This document shows positions 1 to 5,791 of a stretch of DNA of 5,794 nucleotides, piece after piece. Within the stretch, counting starts at the first letter, position 1; every line of letters starts with the position of its first letter. The translations under genes and the position numbers were made by a program. Under the pieces are notes generated by a model. That model saw nothing but the letters and a program-made list of their open reading frames with translations, did not search any database and was not told where the DNA came from. Source of the DNA: QEXZ01 sp034660015. GTDB taxonomy: Archaea > Halobacteriota > Syntropharchaeia > Alkanophagales > Methanospirareceae. The DNA lies in the NCBI GenBank assembly GCA_034660015.1, contig JAYEII010000124.1, positions 1-5,794 of the forward strand. The letters run 5' to 3'.

Positions 1-430
1 GCGTAGAAGGCTTATTCAAATAAGAATTTATTGAGGATAATGATGATAATTCTGTTTTACGATTAAGATCAGTCTCTCCACTGTTTTTTGGGGTTTCTGT
101 TTTTTCTATAACTTCCCCTTTACCTGTAGATTTGTTGTAATGCTCTGCTGGCCCAATTGTTGCAGTGGGTGGATTCGGCGTGTATTTTCTGCCCATTAAT
201 AGATATTTTAATTTTACATTCGAATCGTAATAATTGGATATATTCCCGCTTATTACTGCATCATTTATTTGATACGAACCTTTCATTGAATATATCAATG
301 GAGCATCCAAGAATTCAAAAACAGGGTATGCACCCTTATTATATTTTAGTCCTTCTTCAGCTAAACCAGTTCCCATAAACAACAATAATACAAAAGCCAA
401 AATAAATATTTTCATGTTTTTGTTTGTCAT
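1..430 (-). CDS. Putative secreted or surface protein, N-terminal part only (runs off the left edge)
   Basis: The minus strand stays open from an ATG at 430-428 to the window edge: 143 codons without a stop in AT-rich DNA, which is unlikely by chance. The N-terminus is a textbook signal peptide: MTNKNMK, then a hydrophobic core IFILAFVLLLFMG (residues 8-20), then TGLA|EE with probable cleavage after Ala24. The mature part starts with a Tyr/Asn/Ile-rich stretch that could be a beta-rich domain (about residues 28-85). From about residue 95 it becomes Lys/Thr/Glu/Ser/Asn-rich and resembles a hydrophilic linker or stalk. No cysteine or known motif is visible and I do not recognise the family. Met6 (position 415) is an alternative start that would still leave a signal peptide. 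The first ATG has only a weak GATGGT-like ribosome site ahead of it. The sequence is clearly more AT-rich than gatE, eno and serA. It is transcribed in the same direction as gatE but lies 259 bp beyond it, so it probably has its own promoter. Export is inferred from the signal peptide; function is unknown. Confidence 0.75.
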   Translation of the reverse strand, partial: MTNKNMKIFILAFVLLLFMGTGLAEEGLKYNKGAYPVFEFLDAPLIYSMKGSYQINDAVISGNISNYYDSNVKLKYLLMGRKYTPNPPTATIGPAEHYNKSTGKGEVIEKTETPKNSGETDLNRKTELSSLSSINSYLNKPST

Positions 431-462
431 AAACCATCATTAAATTTTGTATTAGTTTTTGA

Positions 463-470
463 TTTTAAAT
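463..470 (-). promoter_or_regulatory. Candidate TATA box for the secreted-protein gene (proximal)
   Basis: On the minus strand this reads ATTTAAAA, with ACATT before it. Archaeal TATA boxes lie about 25 bp upstream of transcription start. That would put the start near 440 and give a leader of roughly 10 nt before the ATG at 430. The surrounding DNA is AT-rich, so chance matches are likely. The call rests on position and base composition only. Confidence 0.3.
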
Positions 471-542
471 GTGCATTATACGGAAAGTCACATACCACGT
501 ACTTAAGAAAGGAGCCTGCATTATGCTGTTAGAATAAGGATA

Positions 543-557
543 CATAAAAGCTTTTCG
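543..557 (-). promoter_or_regulatory. Candidate BRE/TATA promoter element (distal)
   Basis: The minus strand reads CGAAAAGCTTTTATG, which fits the archaeal pattern of a purine-rich BRE (CGAAA) followed by a TTTATA-like box better than the proximal candidate does. Transcription would begin near 523, giving a leader of about 90 nt to the gene starting at 430. The site overlaps a 10-bp palindrome, AAAAGCTTTT (546-555), and a small stem TTTTCG/CGAAAA (552-557 with 567-572). It could therefore instead be a local hairpin with no promoter role. Confidence 0.3.
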
Positions 558-675
558 TTTTTCACACGAAAAAATATTTGATATAACAGTTAACAGTTCA
601 CTCTCGAAAGCTCGTAATAACCATTAAAATCAAGAAAGAAGAAATTTATCTCGGCAAAGTTCCGATAAAGGGCAA

Positions 676-689
676 GGGAGAAAAGAAAT
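676..689 (-). terminator. Possible T-rich terminator after gatE
   Basis: Directly after the gatE TGA stop the minus strand reads ATTTCTTTTCTCCC, a pyrimidine tract rich in T. Archaeal transcription commonly ends at such U-rich tracts without a hairpin. The run is interrupted by C, and no stable stem precedes it, so the support is modest. Confidence 0.3.
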
Positions 690-2591
690 TCAAACATCCT
701 CCAGAACTTCCTTCACCTTCTCCTCCAATATTTTATTTATCACCTTCCCATCCACTTTACCCCTCAATTCCTTCATCACAATGCCCATCAGCGGACCTAC
801 TGCCCGTTCACGCTTCTCGCGTATGAACTTCTTCTTCTGGTTCACTATATCCGCTATAAGCACTTCCACCTCATCCTTATCCACTCCAAGCCCAATTTCT
901 TCTATCGCCCTTTCCACGCTCTTCTCAGGCTGATTCGCTAAGAATTTCAAGATGTCTGGTACCGCTTCCTTCCCAAACGCATTCGCAGAGAGCAACTTGA
1001 ACAGCTCCACAAAATGACGGTCTTCTAAGTTTTCCATGTCTATGTCTGTGTCTGCCCCGGTCTCTTGCATCAACTCCGCTAACGTGTCCGTAAGTGTCCT
1101 GACCACCAACGTTGCAGGTATGTTCACATACGATTCCATTATGCGTTCAAATAGCCCGAAATTAGAATTTCGCGATATTTTATCTGCAAGTTCGTCGTTT
1201 AAGCCGAATTTTTCCCTGTATCTCTCTTTCCGGTGCTCAAACGTCTCCGGGAGTTTGCTCTTTATCTGTTTCAACTTTTGCTCATCTATTTCCACCGGTG
1301 GCACGTCTGTTTCCGGATACATTCGCGAAGCGCCGGGTAGGGGTCGCATATAAGCGCTACTTCCGTTTGGCAGCGCTCTCCTTGTCTCTTTTGGTACGCC
1401 GCGCATTGCTTCTTCCGCCCTGCTCAACACCGCTTTCAACGCCTTTTCCGCACGTTCTCTCTCCGCTGCAACTATCACCACGCAATCCGCTTCCGTAGCG
1501 TCAAAAGTTCGTTTCATGTGCTCTACCTCTTCCGCAGTTATGCCATACGCAGGAAGTTCATCCGTATGCATCAAACCCACGCCATACTTATTTGCGAAAT
1601 CCGCTAATTCACTGCCAAATCGCCTTTCTGGTTGTAGTTCTGTTCCGAGGATACCGGAAAAACCACGCAGGCATACACCCGATACGTTCCAGCCTGCTTG
1701 TACTTTTATTACGTTTGAAGCAGTGCGCTCAAATACGGGCGATAAATCCACAATTGTGCTTTCAACTTCAGCTTTTCGTCTTTTTAACTCCTCTCTTAGC
1801 TCTATAAGCTTTGTTTGTCTTATAACCTCGTTTTCAACTATTTTGCCTATCAGCCTCAAGTTCTGAACGCCCTTTAGCTCCACACGAGCGCCACCTTCTA
1901 TTGAAACGTTTATGTCCTGTCGAATAGTTCCTAATCCTCGTTTTACCTTACCGGTGGAGCGCAATATCATGCCCAGATGTTCTGCTACTTTTCTCGCCTG
2001 CTCTACCGTCCTTATATCGGGTGCAGTGCCTATTTCCACAAGCGGTATGCCCAGCCGATCTAAGGAATAAACAACGGCCTCACCTTCCGTCTCTATCTTC
2101 TGTGCCGCATCTTCTTCCAGAGACAGCGAATCAACGCCAACAAAACCCTCTTCTGTCTCTATCCCACCACCCATCGCAACTAACGCAGTTCGCTGGAATC
2201 CACACGTGTTCGACCCGTCAATCACGATTTTCCGCATCGTGTGAACCTCATCTACGGGATTCATGTTCAGCAGCAGTGCCACCTCTAAGGAAAGGTCAAT
2301 AGCTTCTTGATTCAATTCTCCCGGCGGCTGTTCGTCATTTTCCACCAAACAGGTGCTGTCATAACCTTTATAAATAAACGTCCTGCTGTATTTCTCTTCT
2401 TCAAGCGCAGCTTTGTCCACTTCACCCATCTCGCTCTTTGATGCCCGCTGATACCGCTTAAATGAGAGCGTAGATTCTTTTTTGTCCCTCAGCGTGGTAG
2501 GGCATTTGCAAAAGAGTTTGGTTCTCGTATCGAGCTGCTGATGTATTTCCAAGCCTGCTTTTAGTCCTATTTTGTGGTAGTCTATTTTCAT
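690..2591 (-). CDS. gatE: Glutamyl-tRNA(Gln) amidotransferase subunit E (GatE)
   Basis: GatE, with the asparaginase-like GatD, converts mischarged Glu-tRNA(Gln) to Gln-tRNA(Gln) in the cytoplasm. GatE activates the glutamate with ATP and GatD supplies ammonia. The 633-residue product matches the family's usual length. The GatB/GatE catalytic domain opens with KAGLEIHQQLDTRTKLFCKC (residues 11-30); Glu15 and His17 are likely metal-site residues by analogy with GatB, and Cys28/Cys30 form a CxC pair. Further family signatures are IDGSNTCGFQRT (124-135), LVEIGTAPDI (184-193) and GLGTIRQDINVS (219-230). A GAD domain, shared with bacterial AspRS and diagnostic of GatE rather than GatB, spans about 285-405 and includes HTDELPAYGI (342-351). 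MRPLPGASRMYPETD (415-429) follows. The YqeY-like tail that contacts tRNA covers about 490-633. The frame is open upstream to 2735 inside eno, but homology begins at MKIDYHKIGL and an AAAAGGTT site precedes this ATG. The gene lies 43 bp after eno and is probably co-transcribed. GatD is not in the window. Confidence 0.97.
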   Translation of the reverse strand: MKIDYHKIGLKAGLEIHQQLDTRTKLFCKCPTTLRDKKESTLSFKRYQRASKSEMGEVDKAALEEEKYSRTFIYKGYDSTCLVENDEQPPGELNQEAIDLSLEVALLLNMNPVDEVHTMRKIVIDGSNTCGFQRTALVAMGGGIETEEGFVGVDSLSLEEDAAQKIETEGEAVVYSLDRLGIPLVEIGTAPDIRTVEQARKVAEHLGMILRSTGKVKRGLGTIRQDINVSIEGGARVELKGVQNLRLIGKIVENEVIRQTKLIELREELKRRKAEVESTIVDLSPVFERTASNVIKVQAGWNVSGVCLRGFSGILGTELQPERRFGSELADFANKYGVGLMHTDELPAYGITAEEVEHMKRTFDATEADCVVIVAAERERAEKALKAVLSRAEEAMRGVPKETRRALPNGSSAYMRPLPGASRMYPETDVPPVEIDEQKLKQIKSKLPETFEHRKERYREKFGLNDELADKISRNSNFGLFERIMESYVNIPATLVVRTLTDTLAELMQETGADTDIDMENLEDRHFVELFKLLSANAFGKEAVPDILKFLANQPEKSVERAIEEIGLGVDKDEVEVLIADIVNQKKKFIREKRERAVGPLMGIVMKELRGKVDGKVINKILEEKVKEVLEDV

Positions 2592-2596
2592 CTGTA

Positions 2597-2604
2597 AACC
2601 TTTT
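2597..2604 (-). promoter_or_regulatory. Ribosome binding site of gatE
   Basis: The minus strand reads AAAAGGTT, followed by TACAG and the ATG at 2591. The AGGT core fits the anti-Shine-Dalgarno end of archaeal 16S rRNA. It supports starting GatE at 2591 rather than at the upstream ATG at 2735, which lies inside the enolase gene. Confidence 0.45.
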
Positions 2605-2634
2605 CTTATGCGGGCCTCTGCCTCACAACCATTT

Positions 2635-3924
2635 TTATCCTTCCAACCCTCTACATCTCGCCTTCTCCCCCATCTCTTCCTCAATCCGCAGCAATTGATT
2701 GTATTTGCAGGTTCTTTCGCTTCTTGCTGGAGCACCTGTTTTGATTATTTCAGCATTTATTGCCACCGAGAAATCAGCGATAAACGCATCTCCCGTTTCG
2801 CCGGACCTGTGGCTGACGACCTTCTTATAGCCGTTTTCAGAAGCTAATCGGACGGTATCCAGAGTTTCCGAAACCGTGCCTATTTGATTCAACTTCAGCA
2901 GAACGGCATTTGCCGCTTTTTTCTTTATCCCCTCTCGAAGTCGAGAGACATTCGTCACGAACAGGTCATCGCCCACTATTATCTTCTGCGGCATCTTCGC
3001 CGTGAGTTCCGCAAACAACTCGAATGAGTCCTCTTCAAATGGGTCTTCTATCAGTTCTATCGGGTATTTCTCTACAAGGGCTTGATAGAATTCAATTAGT
3101 TCATCGCCGTCTTTATCCATGCCATCTATACGGTATTTTTTTGTTCTTGCGTCGAAGAAAGACGAAGCCGCCGCATCCATGCCCAAGCATATCTCGTCCT
3201 CCGAATAGCCTGCTTCGGTTATCGCTTCAGTTATCGCATCGAGCGGCTCTTCTGTCACGCTCATAGGTGGTGCATAGCCGCCTTCATCACCTACGTTCGT
3301 GGCTATCTTCCCATATTTCTGTTCTAACACTTTTTTAAGTGCGTGGTATGTCTCAACACCAGCTCGTAAATTGTCGCTGAACCTGTCAAAACCATTGGGT
3401 AAGATAAGGAACTCCTGTATGCTCAGTTCGTTTCCCGCATGCTTACCGCCGTTTATCACGTTCATCATCGGTATTGGAAGCGCATATTGTAGCTCCATTT
3501 CAGCGACATGCTCGCAGACATATACAAAAAGAGGCTTTTTTGACGAATCCGCAGCTGCTTTACAAACCGCTATTGAGGCACCCAGAACAGAATTTGCACC
3601 TAATTTTGTCTTGTTCGGGGTTCCATCCAATTCTATTAGCCGCTCGTCTATTTCTCTTTGTTCGAGAACGTCCATACCCAGCAACTCGTTCTTAATTACG
3701 GTATTAACGGCTTCAACCGCTTTGAGAACACCTTTACCACCATATCGCCTTTTATCTCCATCTCTTTTCTCCCACGCCTCTTTAGTTCCCGTAGACGCAC
3801 CCGAAGGCACGCATGCTCTGCCAAACCCGGTCTCGGTATGCACTTCCACTTCTACCGTTGGGTTTCCACGCGAGTCTAAAATTTCCCTACCTTTTATTTC
3901 CTTAATTATTGTTGTAGCGGTCAT
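2635..3924 (-). CDS. eno: Enolase (phosphopyruvate hydratase)
   Basis: This enzyme interconverts 2-phosphoglycerate and phosphoenolpyruvate in the cytoplasm, for glycolysis or, in autotrophic or methanogenic archaea, mainly gluconeogenesis. The 429-residue product is of normal length and begins with the family N-terminus (IKGREILDSRGNPTVEVEV). The mobile loop SGASTGTKEA is at 41-50, and His162 lies in NGGKHAGN. Glu171 lies in IQEF, and the general acid Glu214 in GDEGGYAP. The Mg-binding acids are Asp250 (GMDAAAS), Glu293 (IEDP) and the Asp pair of VGDDLF (317-322). The catalytic base Lys344 is in LLKLNQIGT, His372 in SHRSGET, and Lys395 in IIKTGAPARSERTCKYNQ. All residues expected for catalysis are present, so the gene appears functional. 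It is the first gene of the probable eno-gatE transcript and is divergent from serA across about 105 bp. The ATG at 3924 is preceded only by AGAAGA, a weak ribosome site. A TATA-like box about 50 bp upstream implies a leader of roughly 25 nt. Confidence 0.98.
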   Translation of the reverse strand: MTATTIIKEIKGREILDSRGNPTVEVEVHTETGFGRACVPSGASTGTKEAWEKRDGDKRRYGGKGVLKAVEAVNTVIKNELLGMDVLEQREIDERLIELDGTPNKTKLGANSVLGASIAVCKAAADSSKKPLFVYVCEHVAEMELQYALPIPMMNVINGGKHAGNELSIQEFLILPNGFDRFSDNLRAGVETYHALKKVLEQKYGKIATNVGDEGGYAPPMSVTEEPLDAITEAITEAGYSEDEICLGMDAAASSFFDARTKKYRIDGMDKDGDELIEFYQALVEKYPIELIEDPFEEDSFELFAELTAKMPQKIIVGDDLFVTNVSRLREGIKKKAANAVLLKLNQIGTVSETLDTVRLASENGYKKVVSHRSGETGDAFIADFSVAINAEIIKTGAPARSERTCKYNQLLRIEEEMGEKARCRGLEG

Positions 3925-3958
3925 TCTTCTATTTGATTTGAGCTTATGATTTTAGTGT

Positions 3959-3982
3959 AATTATAATCATAATTATAAACAT
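3959..3982. repeat. 12-bp tandem repeat in the eno/serA divergent promoter
   Basis: AATTATAATCAT (3959-3970) is followed at once by AATTATAAACAT (3971-3982), with 11 of 12 positions identical. The same stretch contains an inverted pair TTATAAT / ATTATAA (3961-3967 and 3972-3978) around a 4-nt spacer. The repeat overlaps the likely TATA boxes of both divergent genes. It could be paired core promoters, an operator, or simple AT-rich slippage. The repeat itself is directly visible; any role is inferred. Confidence 0.7.
3971..3980 (-). promoter_or_regulatory. Candidate TATA box of eno-gatE
   Basis: The minus strand reads GTTTATAATT after an A-rich BRE-like stretch (ATAAAAATAT). The core TTTATAAT (3972-3979) is centred about 51 bp upstream of the eno ATG. 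With the usual spacing of about 25 bp, transcription would start near 3950, leaving a leader of about 25 nt. Confidence 0.5.
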
Positions 3983-3990
3983 ATTTTTAT
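3972..3990 (+). promoter_or_regulatory. Candidate TATA region of serA
   Basis: Two TATA-like stretches lie side by side on the plus strand: ATTATAAA (3972-3979) and ATATTTTTAT (3981-3990). They predict transcription starts near 4001 or 4011, which gives leaders of roughly 19-29 nt to the serA start. The first box coincides with the eno TATA candidate on the other strand, so the two genes may share core promoter DNA. Confidence 0.4.
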
Positions 3991-4016
3991 TCTACGAGAG
4001 CAGAAGTAAACTTGGG

Positions 4017-4024
4017 AAAGGGGA
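4017..4024 (+). promoter_or_regulatory. Ribosome binding site of serA, bearing on the start codon
   Basis: AAAGGGGA is followed by a TTG at 4030 (6 nt after the last G of the GGGG run) and an in-frame ATG at 4036 (12 nt after it). The spacing favours the TTG, while codon preference favours the ATG. The two choices differ by only two residues, Met-Pro. Confidence 0.4.
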
Positions 4025-4029
4025 TATAA

Positions 4030-5697
4030 TTGCCGATGAATCCGAAACCAAACGAGAGCGAGAAAGAAAAACCGAAGAAGGTGCTTGTAACAGACCATAT
4101 CTCAGAAGAGGGGATAAAAAAGCTGCGTGAGTTTGCAGAAGTTGACGTTGAATTGGAATTAAGCAAGGAAGAATTAAAGGAGCGTATTGCGGGCTATGAT
4201 GCCTTGACTGTGAGAAGTGGCACGAAAGTGACGAAAGAAATAGTAGAAGCAGGAAGCGAGGGTAAACTAAAGGTGATAGGCAGAGCAGGTGTCGGTGTGG
4301 ATAACATAGATGTGGAAACAGCGACGGAAAAGGGAATAATGGTTGTGAATGCGCCGGCGGCAAACACTATATCTGCGGCGGAACACACCATTGCAATGCT
4401 GCTCGGGCTTTCGAGGAAAATACCCGCGGCGAACATGTCGCTGAAATCCGGGGTATGGGAACGAAAAAAGCACATGGGTGTGGAAGTAAATGGGAAGGTA
4501 TTGGGCATAATAGGTCTGGGAAGAGTGGGGAGTGAAGTAGTGAAAAAGGCGAAAGGGCTCGGAATGCGGGTTGTCGCATACGACCCTTTTATATCACAGG
4601 ATAGTGCAGGGGAGCTTGGAATTACGCTTTCGGGCTTTAATGAGGTTCTCTCTCTCGCTGATTTTGTATCGCTGCATACGCCACTGACGAAGGAAACGCG
4701 TCACATGGTGGGCGCGAAGGAGTTCGAGTTGATGAAAAACGGCGTCCGCGTGATAAATTGTGCTCGCGGAGGTCTAATAGATGAGCGTGCGCTAAAGGAT
4801 GCGATAAAGAGCGGTAAAGTGGCAGGTGCCGCACTGGACGTCTTTGAAGAGGAGCCACCATCATCAGGTGAAAGAGAGCTGCTGGAACTGGAAGAAGTAG
4901 TGGTTACGCCTCATCTCGGTGCATCCACCGAGGAAGCTCAGAAGGCTGCGGCTATAATTATCGCAGAGGAAGTTATAAATGCGTTAATGAACAAACCCGT
5001 AAGGAATGCCATAAACATGATATACGTGGAAGAGGAGTTGATGGGTGCCATAAAGCCTTATTTGGTATTAGCGGATAAACTTGGACGACTCTCTGCACAG
5101 CTCATACCGAAATCAAGTAGAACTGAGCAATTTGAGGTTTCTTATGAGGGGGAAATAGGAGCTGGAGGGGTAGGGGCAGGAACAGGCATAGCGGGAAACA
5201 CGAGATTGATAACCGTGGCAATGCTAAAGAGCTTCTTATCCTGGTTCATCGATGGTGTGAATTACGTGAATGCCGAAACGATAGCGAAGAAATTCGGGAT
5301 AAAGGTTACAGAAAGCAAGACCGAGACCATTGAAAATTTCTCCTCATTGATTAGCATTACGACGACCACGCAGAGCGAAAAGAAAAGAACCGTTGCTGGC
5401 ACACTATTTGGAAAAGACGACTTAAGAATAGTGAGGCTCAATGGATTCAGGGTAGATGCATCTCCTTCCGGGTATATGCTTCTATGCTCCTTTTCGGATA
5501 AGCCGGGGGTGATAGGCCCCGTGTGTACGATTTTGGGTGACAGGGAAATAAACATCGCGGGGATGCAGGTAGGAAGGGAGAAAGCAGGAGGGGAAGCAGT
5601 TATGGTGCTTAACGTAGATGGGAGCGTTAGTGATGATACAATGGAAAAGATAAAAAAGGTGGAGAACATATTTGATGTAAAACTTGTGAGGCTATGA
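4030..5697 (+). CDS. serA: D-3-phosphoglycerate dehydrogenase, long form with C-terminal ACT domain (SerA)
   Basis: SerA oxidises 3-phosphoglycerate to 3-phosphohydroxypyruvate with NAD+, the first step of the phosphorylated serine pathway, in the cytoplasm. From the TTG the product is 555 residues, somewhat above the roughly 525 usual for the long form. In order: an Asp/Glu/Lys-rich extension (1-17), the substrate-binding half starting VLVTDHIS (18-25) with VRSGTKV (61-67) and GRAGVGVDNID (84-94), then the NAD-binding Rossmann domain with GLGRVG (162-167). The catalytic triad is Arg246 (NCARGG), Glu275 (DVFEEEPP) and His295 (TPHLGAST). An allosteric substrate-binding-like domain covers about 335-465, and an ACT domain (about 482-555, SDKPGVIG at 489-496) probably binds serine for feedback inhibition. 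A glycine-rich insertion at about 376-390 breaks the intervening domain. The start is TTG 4030 or ATG 4036; a GTG at 4081 would give the bare family N-terminus but has no ribosome site. The gene is divergent from eno and stands alone on the plus strand. Confidence 0.96.
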   Translation: MPMNPKPNESEKEKPKKVLVTDHISEEGIKKLREFAEVDVELELSKEELKERIAGYDALTVRSGTKVTKEIVEAGSEGKLKVIGRAGVGVDNIDVETATEKGIMVVNAPAANTISAAEHTIAMLLGLSRKIPAANMSLKSGVWERKKHMGVEVNGKVLGIIGLGRVGSEVVKKAKGLGMRVVAYDPFISQDSAGELGITLSGFNEVLSLADFVSLHTPLTKETRHMVGAKEFELMKNGVRVINCARGGLIDERALKDAIKSGKVAGAALDVFEEEPPSSGERELLELEEVVVTPHLGASTEEAQKAAAIIIAEEVINALMNKPVRNAINMIYVEEELMGAIKPYLVLADKLGRLSAQLIPKSSRTEQFEVSYEGEIGAGGVGAGTGIAGNTRLITVAMLKSFLSWFIDGVNYVNAETIAKKFGIKVTESKTETIENFSSLISITTTTQSEKKRTVAGTLFGKDDLRIVRLNGFRVDASPSGYMLLCSFSDKPGVIGPVCTILGDREINIAGMQVGREKAGGEAVMVLNVDGSVSDDTMEKIKKVENIFDVKLVRL

Positions 5698-5721
5698 GAT
5701 ATAGAACAAAAAACAAATTAT

Positions 5722-5791
5722 AGACACAGATTAACGCAGATTAACACAGACAAGAACAAAAGAAAGAAAAAATCCGTGTAAATCAGTGTCT
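5722..5791. repeat. Imperfect inverted repeat built from five copies of a degenerate decamer
   Basis: Three direct 10-bp units lie end to end: ACACAGATTA (5724-5733), ACGCAGATTA (5734-5743) and ACACAGACAA (5744-5753). Two inverted units follow after a purine-rich gap: AAATCCGTGT (5770-5779) and AAATCAGTGT (5780-5789). The arms 5722-5742 and 5771-5791 could pair over 21 positions with 17 Watson-Crick pairs, one G-U and three mismatches, around a 28-nt A-rich loop. It begins 24 bp after the serA stop, so it could act as a 3' hairpin. No T-run follows within the window, so a terminator call is not justified. It resembles short interspersed repeats of CACAGATTAA / ATCCGTGT type that I recall from other genomes, a recollection not checked here. 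It may continue past the right edge. Confidence 0.75.

Noticed and set aside
157..378. Plus-strand ORF of 73 codons in the left region
   Set aside because: It lies antisense to the longer signal-peptide-bearing minus-strand frame and has no recognisable motif or ribosome site. The minus frame explains the coding character better.
467..545. Minus-strand 26-codon ORF starting MYPYSNSIMQ
   Set aside because: It has no ribosome site or conserved feature, and it lies within the promoter spacer. It is too short to support.
584..700. Plus-strand frame giving a coding-looking stretch (KKEEIYLGKVPIKGKGEKKF)
   Set aside because: The frame follows a TAA at 584-586 and has no ATG, GTG or TTG start before it runs into the antisense of gatE. 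It may be a chance reading of purine-rich DNA complementary to the T-rich tract after gatE. A decayed gene end cannot be excluded.
2592..2735. Extending GatE upstream to the ATG at 2735
   Set aside because: The extra 48 residues are the out-of-frame reading of the enolase C-terminus and the spacer. GatE homology begins at MKIDYHKIGL, and a ribosome site precedes that codon.
3299..3949. Long plus-strand ORF (216 codons) antisense to eno
   Set aside because: It is a shadow of the enolase gene in another frame. The protein is Ser/Leu/Pro-rich without domains, and enolase is unambiguous on the other strand.
5694..5723. ATG overlapping the serA stop (ATGA) as a coupled downstream gene
   Set aside because: The frame ends after nine codons at a TAG, and the following DNA is the repeat element.
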